A stretch of DNA of 64,000 nucleotides from Fuscovulum sp. GTDB lineage: Bacteria > Pseudomonadota > Alphaproteobacteria > Rhodobacterales > Rhodobacteraceae. Positions within the stretch are counted from its first letter, which is position 1, and every line of letters begins with the position of its first letter. The DNA lies in contig CP136571.1 in NCBI GenBank assembly GCA_035192965.1, positions 1,508,501-1,572,500 on the forward strand, given 5' to 3'. Below the pieces are notes generated by a model. The model was not told where the DNA came from. It searched no databases and was given only the letters and a program-made list of their open reading frames with translations. The translations under genes were made by a program, and so were the position numbers. Below, one piece after another: positions 1 through 9,218 of this stretch.

Positions 1-2
1 TG

Positions 3-290
3 GACGGGTTTGAGACGCTGAAAATCTGCGTGGGCTATGAACTTGATGGCCAGCGGCTGGATTACTTGCCCACTGCCGCGAACCTTCAGGCCCGCGTCAC
101 CCCGATCTATGAGGAAATGGAAGGCTGGACCCAATCCACCGCCGGCGCGCGGTCCTGGGCCGATCTGCCGGGTGCGGCGATCAAATATGTCCGCCGGATC
201 GAAGAGTTGATCCACTGCCCTGTCGCGCTACTTTCCACCTCGCCGGAACGCGACGACACGATCCTCGTGACCGACCCGTTCGAGGATTGA
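3..290 (+). CDS. purA: Adenylosuccinate synthase, C-terminal fragment (cut by window edge)
   Basis: This is the last 95 residues of adenylosuccinate synthase, which joins IMP and aspartate with GTP hydrolysis in the first committed step of AMP synthesis in the cytoplasm. The frame is open from base 3, so the gene enters from the left edge. The visible part matches the family C terminus: [10 protein letters not shown], a parting Y-E-E-M-E-GW stretch, the [11 protein letters not shown] helix, and a final segment with [10 protein letters not shown] that carries the conserved SxGPER-like motif. The GTPase core lies outside the window. A DUF2842 gene follows 13 bases downstream on the same strand and may be co-transcribed. 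Confidence 0.93.
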   Translation, partial: DGFETLKICVGYELDGQRLDYLPTAANLQARVTPIYEEMEGWTQSTAGARSWADLPGAAIKYVRRIEELIHCPVALLSTSPERDDTILVTDPFED

Positions 291-303
291 TCCAAGGAAA
301 CCG

Positions 304-540
304 ATGTCGCTGTCCTACAAGACCCGCCGCCGCCTGTCGCTCCTGATCCTTGTAGTCGGGTTGCCGCTCTATATCGCGGCGGCGCTCTTTACCGTCAGCC
401 TGTTTGACCGCCCGCCGATCTGGCTCGAATTCATCGTTTATGTGGTGCTGGGCATCGTCTGGGCGTTGCCATTCCGGTCCATTTTCCGCGGCGTGGGTCA
501 GGCCGATCCGAATGATCCGAACGCCAACCGCGGCGATTAA
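304..540 (+). CDS. DUF2842 family small membrane protein
   Basis: A 78-residue protein of the DUF2842 family, which is common in Rhodobacterales and has no known function. Two hydrophobic segments (about residues 12-33 and 40-58) predict two inner-membrane helices, with a basic N terminus (YKTRRRL) and a short polar tail rich in Asn and Asp. The ATG follows AAGGAAA by a few bases. It sits 13 bases after purA and ends at a strong shared terminator. Family assignment rests on the overall pattern and gene order, and no function can be inferred. Confidence 0.85.
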   Translation: MSLSYKTRRRLSLLILVVGLPLYIAAALFTVSLFDRPPIWLEFIVYVVLGIVWALPFRSIFRGVGQADPNDPNANRGD

Positions 541-557
541 CGCGCCGTAGAACGGAA

Positions 558-587
558 AAAAGGCGGACCGTTCCCGGTCCGCCTTTT
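558..587. terminator. Bidirectional intrinsic terminator
   Basis: A perfect 13-bp inverted repeat (558-570 and 575-587) with a TTCC loop. The stem ends in AAAA on one side and TTTT on the other, so it can stop transcripts from both strands. It separates the purA/DUF2842 genes from the convergent large acidic-protein gene. Confidence 0.88.
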
Positions 588-627
588 CCCTTGGGGTCTG
601 AGTGGCAGCTCTCGACCCGCGATCCCG

Positions 628-3105
628 TTACTGCGCGAGCTTGCGCGCCTCGGCCAGATAGGTCGATTCTTCCGACAGCATGAACTGCCCGCGCCGCACC
701 TTGGCGATGCGGCCGTCGCGCAGCAGGGTGCCAAAGCTGCGCAGCCCGTCTTCGCGCTGGAACGTCCCTTGCGGGATGACCTCTGTCAGATGCCGCATCA
801 ATTGCGGACGGCTGAAATGCGGCCGTCCTTCGACACCGGCCAGATAGGCCGCCGATGCCTCAAGGATCTGTTCAAAGCTCGACGCCCCGATCTTTTCGAC
901 GAACTCGGCAAATCCTTTGCTGTCGCCGAACATGTTCGACAGGTCGTCGCCCTCTTCTTCATCGTCCGACAGGTCCAGATCCGTCGCCGCCGCCATGCCG
1001 AACCCGGCCGAGGTTACGCGGCGCGGGCGGATCGGCGCAGGCGCTGCGCTGGCATTGGGCGCGCTGATCGGGCGGGGCCGGTCGATGCGCTGCTCAGAAA
1101 CCAGAACCAGCGGGGCAGGGCGTTCGCCCGTCGCCGTGCCGCGCCCGCCCGGCAGGGCGGCCTTCACCGCCATTGCCAGATCGTTGCGATAGCGCGCCAG
1201 CCGCGACACGGTTTCCGTCTCGCCCGCCTTTTCGCCGGTCACCTTGCGGTCGGCCACGGTGGCCGCCACGGCGGCCTTCAGATGCTGGATGGCCGACTGG
1301 CGGCGCTTGGTTTCGCTGCCTTCCATCTCGTTGTCGGTCTGCTTCATCAGACGGCTCAGCGCCTCATCGGCAGAGGGTCCTTCAAAGCCGCGGCGGCTGT
1401 CTTGCTGTTGCGACAGGGCGGCGACGGCATCGGCTTCCTGTTCCGCTTCGCCACGCCGCAGGGCGGCCAGTTCGCGCTGCAATTCGGCCTCATCCTCGGC
1501 CGACAGCAGGGGCGTTGATGCAAGGTTTGCGTCTGCGGCTGTGTCAACTTCGGCAAAGGCTGCCGCAGAGATTGGTGCTTCCTCGACCATCGCTTCCGGC
1601 TCTGCCACCGCTGCGGCAACAGGCGCGACCACGTCATCGCTCTTGCGGATGCGGATGACACGTGCCCGGGCACGCTGCAGCTTTTCTGCTGAACCGGGGC
1701 GAAGTTCCATGCCGCCGGATGTATCCTCGGTCACAGTCGCGGGTTCAACCGCGGCCTGTTCCGCGATCATCGCCGCACGCAGATCGTCAGCTTCAGCTTC
1801 AGCCTCGGCTTCGGCATCAACATCCGTCGCGGGCTCTGCAATCGGCGCGGCCTCGGCTTCCACAACCGCTTCCGCTTGCGCTTCGGTCGTCTCTGCCCAG
1901 GTTTCCGCCCAGATGGATTCGTCCTCTGCTACGGCTTCCTCGACAGCGGTTTCCGCCACAGGCTCGGCCTCAGGTTCCGCATTCATCACGGCGCCCAGCG
2001 ATGCGATCAGACTATCGTCGCCTGCATCCGCCTGCTGTTCCGGCGCAACATCTTCTGCCGCACCATCTTCCGCCGCCGTCTCGGCCCAGATATCGGCCTC
2101 AACCTCATAGTCTTCGTCCAGCGCCGCCACGGCAACGGGTTCTGCCTCATCCGACAGCGCCGCCATCAGCGATTCGGGCAGGTCGTCCACGTGATCCGGT
2201 TCGGCATCAACTGCCGCCACAAACACGTCCTCGGCAACAGTAACGGCGGCATCCTCGGACGGCGCGTCAACCGCATTCATCACCGATGCCGGATCGATCG
2301 CATCCGTCTCTGCCGCCTCTACCTCTGCAGCCGGTTCCGCCTCTGCCATCACGGCCGAGAAATCGATCTCCGGCAGTTCGGCGGCCAGATCGGCGGGCTC
2401 TTCCACATAAACATCCGCCTCTGCACCCACCGGCGCTTCGGTCCGCATCTCTTCGACCGGGGCGTCCTCTGCCACATCCTCTGGCAGGTCCATCCCGGTA
2501 TCCGACATCAGATCTTCCGGCAGGAAATCGACAAGCGCCGCAGCCTCAAGCGTTTCGGCGTCCTGATCTTCCAGATAGTCGGGGATCGCGAAGCTCACCA
2601 CCGGCGCGGTCTGTGCAGGGGCCATGGCACCCGGCTGAGCTGCGATCTCGGACCGCAGACGGGACAGCTTTTCCACCACCGACTCGGTCGCTGGCGCACT
2701 GGCCGGGGCCACGCTGGGCTGAACGGGCGGCTGCACGGCGGGCTGCTCTGCCACGGAAGCGGCCACGGGGGCCACCGCCACGGGAACCTCGGCCACGACC
2801 GGCGCGGCAAGCTGCGAAGGCGCGGCCGTCATCGGCGCTGCCTCCGGCTCATCGGATGCCCGCAGCACCACCCCGTTGTCCTGGATCTTCGCCTCGACCC
2901 GGCGCTGAATCTCGCGCTCCGCAATCTGATGCAGCATGGCTGCATCCGGCGTCGGAGGCTCTGCCCCGAAATATCGGTCCCCCGCCGCAAGATCGCGGAA
3001 GTATTCGGCAATCGCCTTCATCGTATTGAAGGGATCTTCGAAACCCTCGAGGGTACATGAGAAGGTCCCGTAAGAGACCGTTAGAATTTTACTCGCACCG
3101 TTCAT
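628..3105 (-). CDS. Large acidic low-complexity protein, conserved ends, unknown function
   Basis: An 825-residue protein with three parts. The N-terminal ~80 residues look folded (SKILTVSYGTFSCTLEGF, then an AIAEYFRDLAAGDRYFG helix). About residues 85-640 are strongly Ala, Glu, Val and Asp rich and probably disordered. The last ~125 residues look folded again (DLSNMFGDSKGFAEFVEKIG, then a helical stretch with HFSRPQLMRHLTEVIP). No signal peptide or membrane helix is seen. The ends resemble proteins found across Rhodobacterales and usually left unnamed. A cytoplasmic scaffold role is only my inference from the two-ended design. It is transcribed alone, divergent from the thiamine diphosphokinase gene. 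Confidence 0.85.
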   Translation of the reverse strand: MNGASKILTVSYGTFSCTLEGFEDPFNTMKAIAEYFRDLAAGDRYFGAEPPTPDAAMLHQIAEREIQRRVEAKIQDNGVVLRASDEPEAAPMTAAPSQLAAPVVAEVPVAVAPVAASVAEQPAVQPPVQPSVAPASAPATESVVEKLSRLRSEIAAQPGAMAPAQTAPVVSFAIPDYLEDQDAETLEAAALVDFLPEDLMSDTGMDLPEDVAEDAPVEEMRTEAPVGAEADVYVEEPADLAAELPEIDFSAVMAEAEPAAEVEAAETDAIDPASVMNAVDAPSEDAAVTVAEDVFVAAVDAEPDHVDDLPESLMAALSDEAEPVAVAALDEDYEVEADIWAETAAEDGAAEDVAPEQQADAGDDSLIASLGAVMNAEPEAEPVAETAVEEAVAEDESIWAETWAETTEAQAEAVVEAEAAPIAEPATDVDAEAEAEAEADDLRAAMIAEQAAVEPATVTEDTSGGMELRPGSAEKLQRARARVIRIRKSDDVVAPVAAAVAEPEAMVEEAPISAAAFAEVDTAADANLASTPLLSAEDEAELQRELAALRRGEAEQEADAVAALSQQQDSRRGFEGPSADEALSRLMKQTDNEMEGSETKRRQSAIQHLKAAVAATVADRKVTGEKAGETETVSRLARYRNDLAMAVKAALPGGRGTATGERPAPLVLVSEQRIDRPRPISAPNASAAPAPIRPRRVTSAGFGMAAATDLDLSDDEEEGDDLSNMFGDSKGFAEFVEKIGASSFEQILEASAAYLAGVEGRPHFSRPQLMRHLTEVIPQGTFQREDGLRSFGTLLRDGRIAKVRRGQFMLSEESTYLAEARKLAQ

Positions 3106-3245
3106 CGGATGCTCGCTTTCCGCCAGTTCGACTACGCCAATTTACCGCGTTCCTGATCGTTTTCATGGACAGATAGGGGTAATTTGAAGGATTGATTATG
3201 GCCCACGAACGCTCGAACTGCCTCAATTCGGAAAACAGTATCGCA

Positions 3246-3944
3246 ATGAACGCCCTCATTGTCCAATCAACCGACGGGGTCACCCTTGTCGGCGGCGGCC
3301 CGGTTTCACAGGCGGAATTCCGCCTCGCAACCGCCCGTGCCCCAAGGATTCTTGCCGCAGATGGCGGGGCCGACCGGGCCCTTGCCGCAGGCTACATGCC
3401 CGAGGCGGTGGTGGGTGATTTCGATTCCATTTCCGACCGCGCCCGGGCCACGCTCGGCGCAGCGCGACTGTTCCCGATTCGCGAACAGATGACGACAGAT
3501 TTCGACAAGGCGCTGCGGTCTGTCGATGCGCCTTTCACGCTTGCGCTGGGTTTCACCGGCGCGCGGGTCGATCACGGGCTTGCCGTCTTTAACAGTCTTG
3601 TCCGCCACGGCGACCGGCGCTGCCTTGTCATCGGCCCGCGCGACGTGATCTTTCATGCCCCGCCCAGCCTCAGCCTGACGCTCAAACCCGGCGACCGGCT
3701 GTCGCTCTTTCCCATGGCCCCAATCACCGGACGCAGCACCGGGCTGGAATGGCCTATCGATGGGATTGCCTTCGCGCCCGCAGGCCTGATCGGCACATCG
3801 AACCGCGTCATAACATCATCCGTTCAACTGGAAATGGACGGCCCCGGCATGCTTGTGATCTTGCCGCGCGCCCGGCTCGATGCCGCGCTCAGATCGCTTC
3901 TGGGGGCGGCATGGCAGCCGCCTGCCGCTTTGCCCGTGCGCTGA
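3246..3944 (+). CDS. thiN: Thiamine diphosphokinase
   Basis: A 232-residue enzyme that pyrophosphorylates thiamine to thiamine diphosphate using ATP. Family landmarks are the DGGADRAL motif, GDFDSIS, the TTDFDKAL motif that binds ATP and magnesium, and GFTGARVDHGL, followed by the C-terminal beta domain ending in GTSNRV. The chosen ATG places the conserved first strand a few residues in, as in relatives. An upstream ATG at 3198 has a better ribosome site (GAAGG 7 bases ahead) and would add 16 residues. The 3' end overlaps the convergent EamA gene by 56 bases. Confidence 0.9.
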   Translation: MNALIVQSTDGVTLVGGGPVSQAEFRLATARAPRILAADGGADRALAAGYMPEAVVGDFDSISDRARATLGAARLFPIREQMTTDFDKALRSVDAPFTLALGFTGARVDHGLAVFNSLVRHGDRRCLVIGPRDVIFHAPPSLSLTLKPGDRLSLFPMAPITGRSTGLEWPIDGIAFAPAGLIGTSNRVITSSVQLEMDGPGMLVILPRARLDAALRSLLGAAWQPPAALPVR

Positions 3945-4830
3945 TCCGCTCGCGGTGGATGACATAAAGCCCCGATGACACGATCACCGCGATCCCTGCC
4001 CAGGTCAGCGGATTGGGGAAATCGCCAAAGATCAGATAGCCCAAGGCCACTGCCGCCACGATTTCGGAATAGTGCAGCGGGGCCAGCGTGGCCGATGGCG
4101 CGAATTTCAGCGCGTAGGTCATGCACATATGGCTGACCCCGGCCCAGAACCCCACACCGAACAGCCACAGCCAGTTCCATCCGCCCGGCATCACCGGGTC
4201 CAACTGCGCCCAGCCCGTGCCGTCAAACAGCACCATCAGCGGCAAGCAGATCACCATCCCCGCGAATGACGTATGCGCCTGCATCGTGACCGGGTGCATG
4301 TAGGCCGCCATCGCCCGCGTCACCAGCATGTAAAAGGCAAAGAAGAACGCCGTCCCCAACGGCCACAACGCCACATAGCCAAAGGCCGCGATCGACGGCT
4401 GGATCACCAACAGCGCCCCACCAAAGCCCACGGCGCTTGCCGCAATCCGGCGCGGCCCCACCTCGTCGCCAAAAATCAGACTGCCCAGAATCAGCAGGAT
4501 GAACGGCTCCACAAAGGCAATCGCCAGCGCATCCGCCACCGGCATCACCGCGATGCCCGACACAAAGGAAAAGGTCGACAGGATCAGAAACACCGCCCGC
4601 AGAAACACAAAGCCCAGCACCCGCGGGCTTACCGCCCAGGGCAGGCCCATCCACCACAGCACAGGCAGCATCAGCGCCCCCTGCACCACGAACCGCGCTG
4701 TGGTGATCTGCCCCACCGGGATGCCGTTTTCCGCCGCCAGCTTTGATGACACATCCAGCAGCGGCGCCAGCGCGCAGAAGGCAAGCATCAGGACGATGCC
4801 GGGAACGATACGGTCAGGCTGGCGGCTCAT
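3889..4830 (-). CDS. EamA/DMT family transporter
   Basis: A 313-residue inner-membrane protein with ten predicted helices arranged as two EamA repeats (drug/metabolite transporter superfamily, S-adenosylmethionine-transporter-like architecture). Hydrophobic blocks include IVLMLAFCALAPLLDVSSK at the start and a last helix ending in YVIHRER. The substrate cannot be told from sequence, and members export amino acids, metabolites or drugs. The ATG at 4830 is preferred because it lies just before the first helix. A longer reading from 4881 adds 17 non-conserved residues. Its end overlaps thiN tail to tail. Confidence 0.88.
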   Translation of the reverse strand: MSRQPDRIVPGIVLMLAFCALAPLLDVSSKLAAENGIPVGQITTARFVVQGALMLPVLWWMGLPWAVSPRVLGFVFLRAVFLILSTFSFVSGIAVMPVADALAIAFVEPFILLILGSLIFGDEVGPRRIAASAVGFGGALLVIQPSIAAFGYVALWPLGTAFFFAFYMLVTRAMAAYMHPVTMQAHTSFAGMVICLPLMVLFDGTGWAQLDPVMPGGWNWLWLFGVGFWAGVSHMCMTYALKFAPSATLAPLHYSEIVAAVALGYLIFGDFPNPLTWAGIAVIVSSGLYVIHRERISARAKRQAAAMPPPEAI

Positions 4831-4954
4831 ACCCGCTTGGCTAACCCCCGCCTTTGCCCTCGTCCATCGCAAAAGCGACATTCGATGCGCCGTCCCCCCT
4901 TGCTCTGGCCTTCATCCGTCCCCACTCTCCGACCAGTTCGCACGGAGGTGTGGT

Positions 4955-5581
4955 GTGCTGGTTCTTGCGAAGGCCCGTCTCGTTTATCTTGCCACGCCCA
5001 AGACGGCCTCGCAGGCGATACGGGCGATGCTTGGCCCCTATGCCGAAACCCCGGAAACCGCGCGTCAGTTTCCGCATATGAACGCCACCGTCTATGCCCG
5101 CCGCTGGGCCCCATTGCTGACCGAGGAACTGGGTTTCGCGCCGGAAACCTTCGCCGTGATGCGCGACCCGTTGGAGCAGATGGAAAGCTGGTTTCGCTAC
5201 CGACAGCGTGATGCGCTGGCAGGCCGTCCCAATTCCACGCAAGGGCTGACCTTCGCCGAATTCGTCGAGGCGCGCCTGTCAGATCCGCCCCCGCCCTATG
5301 CCGCGCTGGGCCGACAGGACCGCTTCCTCGGCTTTCTCGACGGCGGCCCTCCGGTGACGCATGTCTTTGATTATGCCCGGCTGGACCTGCTGCTTGCCTT
5401 CGTACAGGCCCGCCTCGGCACGGAACTGGAGCTGCACCACAAGAACAGGTCGCCTCGTGATCCCGGCTCTGCACCGACCTTGCCGTCGGGGCTGGAGGAC
5501 CGCTTTCGTGCCGCCCATGCGGACGAATTCGCGCTATATGCCCGCGTCGCCAGCACCGGCCATCTGATCACGCAAAGCTAG
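4955..5581 (+). CDS. Small sulfotransferase-family protein
   Basis: A 208-residue protein with sulfotransferase hallmarks. An N-terminal strand-loop LVYLATPKTASQAI (residues 9-22) matches the 5'-phosphosulfate-binding loop for PAPS. VMRDPLEQMESWF (68-80) matches the 3'-phosphate-binding RDP...S motif. The GTG start is chosen because GGAGG lies 6 bases upstream, and the same frame is open further upstream but not protein-like. No signal peptide is present. The acceptor is unknown, and roseobacter relatives act on glycans or are uncharacterised. It ends only 3 bases from the convergent serine dehydratase gene. Confidence 0.8.
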   Translation: MLVLAKARLVYLATPKTASQAIRAMLGPYAETPETARQFPHMNATVYARRWAPLLTEELGFAPETFAVMRDPLEQMESWFRYRQRDALAGRPNSTQGLTFAEFVEARLSDPPPPYAALGRQDRFLGFLDGGPPVTHVFDYARLDLLLAFVQARLGTELELHHKNRSPRDPGSAPTLPSGLEDRFRAAHADEFALYARVASTGHLITQS

Positions 5582-5584
5582 GGA

Positions 5585-6964
5585 TCAACAGTTCGGCACG
5601 TTGACCGCCAACCCGCCCAGACTGGTTTCCTTGTACTTCTCATGCATGTCGCGCCCGGTCTGGCGCATCGTCTCGATGCAGACATCAAGGCTCACCAGAT
5701 GGATTCCATCACCGCGGAGCGCCAGCGATGCCGCCGACACCGCCTTGATCGCCCCCAGCCCGTTGCGTTCGATGCAGGGCACCTGCACAAGGCCCTTCAC
5801 CGGGTCGCACGTCATGCCCAGATGATGCTCCAGCGCGATTTCGGCTGCGTTTTCAACCTGTTCCGGCGTGCCGCCCAGCACGGCGGCCAAGCCCGCCGCC
5901 GCCATGGCCGCCGCTGATCCTACTTCTGCCTGACAGCCGCATTCCGCGCCGCTGATGCTGGCATTGTGTTTGACCAGCCCGCCCACCGCCGCCGCCGTCA
6001 GCATGAACTCCCCGACCTTCGACGCAGACGCCCCCGGCACATGGTCCAGCCAATAGCGGATCACCGCAGGCACCACCCCCGCTGCCCCATTCGTGGGTGC
6101 GGTCACCACCTGCCCGCCAGCGGCGTTTTCCTCATTCACCGCCATCGCATAAAGCGACATCCAGTCGTTGATCACATGCGGCGGCGTCATATTCAGCCCG
6201 CGTTCAGCCATCAGCGCATCATGGATGCCCTTTGCCCGCCTGCGCACCTTCAACCCGCCGGGCAGGATGCCCTCACCCGCCATCCCGCGTGTGATGCAAT
6301 CGTTCATCACCTGCCAGATGCGTTCCATCCCGCGGTCCAGATCGGCCGCCGACCGAAACTTCACCTCATTCGCCCGCTTCATCTGCGCAATGCTCAGCCC
6401 CGAAGCCTTGGCCATCGCCAGCATTTCATCTGCTGTTTCAAACGGATAGGGCACATCTGCCCGCGCGCGCGCCTTGGAGCCCCCCGCATCGGCCAACTCC
6501 CCCGCCGTCAGCACAAAGCCGCCGCCGATGGAATAATAGGTTTCTTCCATGATCACGTCGCCCTGCGCATCCGTGGCGCGCAGGATCATGCCGTTGGCAT
6601 GGCCGGGCAGGGCGGGGCCATAGTCGAACACCAGATCCCGCCCCGGATCAAAGGCCAGCTCGCCCATCCCCGGCACGTCGATCACCTTGCGCGCCTTGAT
6701 ATCCGCCAGCGCCGCCTCGGCCTTGGCGGCGTCATAGGTGGCCGGCTCGAACCCCGCCAGACCAAGGATCGTTGCCCGGTCTGTGGCATGGCCCACCCCG
6801 GTAAAGGCCAGCGATCCATGCAGCGATGCCCGCAACCCCCGGAAGTGAAACGGCGAGGCGCGCATCTTCTCAAGAAACCGCGCCCCGGCGACCATCGGCC
6901 CCATCGTGTGGCTCGAAGACGGGCCGACCCCAACCTTGAACATGTCAAAGACCGAAAGGAACAT
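5585..6964 (-). CDS. sdaA: L-serine ammonia-lyase (iron-sulfur type)
   Basis: A 459-residue single-chain L-serine dehydratase that converts serine to pyruvate and ammonia with a 4Fe-4S cluster. The N-terminal beta-chain domain begins [20 protein letters not shown], a signature of the family. The C-terminal alpha-chain domain contains the cluster-binding cysteines in [12 protein letters not shown] and [19 protein letters not shown]. The ATG at 6964 is set by that conserved N terminus, though the frame is open further upstream. It starts 4 bases after the GST gene, so the two are very likely one transcript. No dedicated regulator is nearby. Confidence 0.95.
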   Translation of the reverse strand: MFLSVFDMFKVGVGPSSSHTMGPMVAGARFLEKMRASPFHFRGLRASLHGSLAFTGVGHATDRATILGLAGFEPATYDAAKAEAALADIKARKVIDVPGMGELAFDPGRDLVFDYGPALPGHANGMILRATDAQGDVIMEETYYSIGGGFVLTAGELADAGGSKARARADVPYPFETADEMLAMAKASGLSIAQMKRANEVKFRSAADLDRGMERIWQVMNDCITRGMAGEGILPGGLKVRRRAKGIHDALMAERGLNMTPPHVINDWMSLYAMAVNEENAAGGQVVTAPTNGAAGVVPAVIRYWLDHVPGASASKVGEFMLTAAAVGGLVKHNASISGAECGCQAEVGSAAAMAAAGLAAVLGGTPEQVENAAEIALEHHLGMTCDPVKGLVQVPCIERNGLGAIKAVSAASLALRGDGIHLVSLDVCIETMRQTGRDMHEKYKETSLGGLAVNVPNC

Positions 6965-6968
6965 GGGA

Positions 6969-7625
6969 TCAGACCTCCGGATCGGTGAAGAACCGCCCTT
7001 GCAGTCCATTCGCCGCGGCCGCGCGCAGCGTGGCAGGCCGCGCCTCGCAGGCGGCTGCCACAGCGTGCAGCGCAGGGAAGTCCTGTGCGGAAATGGCAAG
7101 ATCGGGCGCCCAAGGGAAGGCCCGCATCCAGCGCAAAAGCATGGAAATGTAAATTCCCAGAATCCCCGGCTGATCCGGCGACAGCCAGCCAGGCCGCATC
7201 ACTGCGACCGCCTCCAGCACCGCCATCCGCTCCATTAGCCGAACCCGCGCCGCCTCGGCCACGATACGGGCGTGCTCTTCGCTCACCCGGTAGGGGTGGA
7301 TCAGGTCCATCACCGCCGTATGCAGCCCGTTATTCGCAAACACGAACCACGACAGGAACACCCCCCGCTCCGCCGCGTCCTGCGCCGGGGCCAACCCGTG
7401 CCGCTCGCCCAGATGCAGCAGGATCGCCCCCGTCTCGAACATCATCCCGTCCGGCGTCTGCATCGCAGGCACCAGCCCCATCGGATGCCGCGCCAGATGG
7501 TCTGGCGATTGCAAATCGCCCGCATCCATATCCAGAAACACCGCCTCATAGGGCACGCCCGCCTCTTCCAGCGCGACATGCACCGCCAGATTCGCGAAAT
7601 CCTGAACGCCGAAAAGCCTGTACAT
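6969..7625 (-). CDS. Glutathione S-transferase family protein
   Basis: A 218-residue cytosolic GST-fold protein. The N-terminal thioredoxin-like half has the GST pattern MYRLFGVQDFANLAVHVAL, a V-P-A-M-Q-T cis-proline segment (LVPAMQTPDG) and the ETGAILLHLGERHGL glutathione-contact helix. The C-terminal half is all helical. The usual catalytic Ser or Tyr near residue 10 is not obvious, so activity is uncertain. The ATG at 7625 is chosen by homology because the frame is open upstream. It is first in a pair with sdaA, 4 bases apart. Confidence 0.85.
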   Translation of the reverse strand: MYRLFGVQDFANLAVHVALEEAGVPYEAVFLDMDAGDLQSPDHLARHPMGLVPAMQTPDGMMFETGAILLHLGERHGLAPAQDAAERGVFLSWFVFANNGLHTAVMDLIHPYRVSEEHARIVAEAARVRLMERMAVLEAVAVMRPGWLSPDQPGILGIYISMLLRWMRAFPWAPDLAISAQDFPALHAVAAACEARPATLRAAAANGLQGRFFTDPEV

Positions 7626-7792
7626 GTGGTCCCCCGCCGACTGCCGCGCCAGAATGCGCCGCGCCACCATGCCACGTGCTGCGGAAAGCGACATCCGGAA
7701 AGCATAATCCGCACATCTGCCCGCTGATCTTCACCGCCCGTTAACCCCGCCCCCCCATCCTGACCTTCGTGAGCCTCTAGAACGGAGCAGTC

Positions 7793-8344
7793 ATGCGCGC
7801 CCTATTTCCATTCCTCCTCCTCGCGGCCCCCTTGGCCGCGCAGGAGGCGGCCCTCCTTCCCGCTTCCCTTCCGCCCGAGGTGGCCGAAGCCATCCTCGCC
7901 CGCCCTGACCGGTTCGCCGCCATGGCAACGGATCTGATCCATGGCCATGGCACGGGCGGCACCATCACACCTGCCGTCATTGAGACCGCCATCGCGCTGG
8001 ACCGCGCCTTTTTCCGCACCCGCGCCCTGCGGCCCTTCCTTGAGTCCGATCTCGATGCCGATGGCACGCTCACCACGCCCGAAGTCACTGCCCGCGCTGC
8101 CACCCTATCGCCGCCTGCCCGCGCCCGGCTGATGCGCGATCACGCCGCCGCTGACTCGGATGCCGATGGCACCCTCTCACCCCCCGAACTCCGCGCCCAT
8201 GCCGAGGCCGGGGTCGCCCGCGCCTCCCGCCCCCTCGACGAAGGGCTGATGCGCGCCGTTGCTGCCTTTGATGCCGATGCCGATGGGCAGACGGGCCTTG
8301 CCGAACTCACCCGCGCCCTTCAGCCGCTTTCCGCCACAGACTGA
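7793..8344 (+). CDS. Secreted EF-hand calcium-binding protein
   Basis: A 183-residue protein with a cleavable signal peptide (FPFLLLAAPLAAQ, cleavage near residue 17). It has three canonical EF-hand loops at residues 86-97 (DLDADGTLTTPE), 121-132 (DSDADGTLSPPE) and 160-171 (DADADGQTGLAE), each with acidic residues at positions 1, 3, 5 and 12. It should bind calcium in the periplasm. The ribosome site GGAG lies close before the ATG. It is flanked by genes of unrelated function and seems to be transcribed alone. Confidence 0.85.
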   Translation: MRALFPFLLLAAPLAAQEAALLPASLPPEVAEAILARPDRFAAMATDLIHGHGTGGTITPAVIETAIALDRAFFRTRALRPFLESDLDADGTLTTPEVTARAATLSPPARARLMRDHAAADSDADGTLSPPELRAHAEAGVARASRPLDEGLMRAVAAFDADADGQTGLAELTRALQPLSATD

Positions 8345-8432
8345 CGGCCCAGCAGGGCAAAGGGCGGCAATTCACCCTTACACGACCCGCGCGCTTTGCC
8401 TATAAGCGGGCAAGGTCCGAAGGAGTTGCCCC

Positions 8433-9218
8433 ATGCCCGCAGAGCTTTCCCCCATCGACAAAGCCAAGTTCGTTGCCGCCAAACGCGCCACCGAATTTGT
8501 CGAAGACGGGATGAAGCTTGGCCTCGGCACCGGCTCCACCGCCGCGTGGATGGTACGCTGCCTGGCTGAACGCATCCGCGAAGACGGGCTCAAGGTCGTG
8601 GGCGTCCCCACCTCATCGCGCACGGCGGAACTTGCCGCCTCGCTCGGCATCCCCATCGCCACACTGGATGAGGTGAAATGGCTCGACCTCACCATTGATG
8701 GGGCCGATGAGTTCGACCCCAATCTCGCGCTCATCAAGGGCGGCGGCGCCGCGCTTTTGCAGGAAAAGATCGTCGCCACCGCATCTGACCAGATGATCGT
8801 CATCGCCGATGCCGCGAAAGAGGTCAGCCAGCTTGGCGCCTTCCCCCTCCCGGTCGAGGTGATCCCCTTCGGATGGCAAACCACCAAGGCGCTGATCGAG
8901 GAAACGCTGGTCAGCCTTGACGTGCTCAACCGCGATTGCACCCTGCGCATGAACGGCGACCGCCCCTTGGTCACGGATGAGGCAAATTTCATCATCGACC
9001 TGCATCTCAAGCGCATCGGCAACCCGCGCCAATTGGCGCTGGTGCTGAACCAGATTCCCGGCGTCGTCGAAAACGGCCTGTTCATCGACATCTGCGATAT
9101 CGTGGTCATCGGCCACGGCGACGGCCGCGTGACGGTGCGCGACATCAATCAGGGGACCGAAGGCGAGGATTTCGTCGAATTCGCCCCCACCGACAACATC
9201 TTCGCGGATATCGAATGA
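8433..9218 (+). CDS. rpiA: Ribose-5-phosphate isomerase A
   Basis: A 261-residue enzyme that interconverts ribose 5-phosphate and ribulose 5-phosphate in the pentose phosphate and Calvin pathways. Diagnostic motifs are LGLGTGSTAAWMV (phosphate loop), the SSRTAELA segment, TIDGADEFDPNL with the catalytic Asp pair, and KGGGAALLQEKIVA. The full family length is present. AAGGAG lies 7 bases upstream of the ATG. The stop overlaps the start of the glutathione reductase gene by 4 bases (ATGA), giving a translationally coupled pair that links NADPH-producing pentose metabolism with an NADPH-consuming reductase. Confidence 0.96.
   Translation: MPAELSPIDKAKFVAAKRATEFVEDGMKLGLGTGSTAAWMVRCLAERIREDGLKVVGVPTSSRTAELAASLGIPIATLDEVKWLDLTIDGADEFDPNLALIKGGGAALLQEKIVATASDQMIVIADAAKEVSQLGAFPLPVEVIPFGWQTTKALIEETLVSLDVLNRDCTLRMNGDRPLVTDEANFIIDLHLKRIGNPRQLALVLNQIPGVVENGLFIDICDIVVIGHGDGRVTVRDINQGTEGEDFVEFAPTDNIFADIE

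Noticed and set aside
1876..3060. A 394-codon plus-strand frame within the acidic-protein gene
   Set aside because: It is His/Arg rich as expected for the complement of an Ala/Glu/Asp repeat region. No ribosome site or domain.
4499..4954. Upstream extension of the sulfotransferase-like frame
   Set aside because: It overlaps the EamA gene antisense and lacks conserved residues. The GTG at 4955 with GGAGG gives a sound start.
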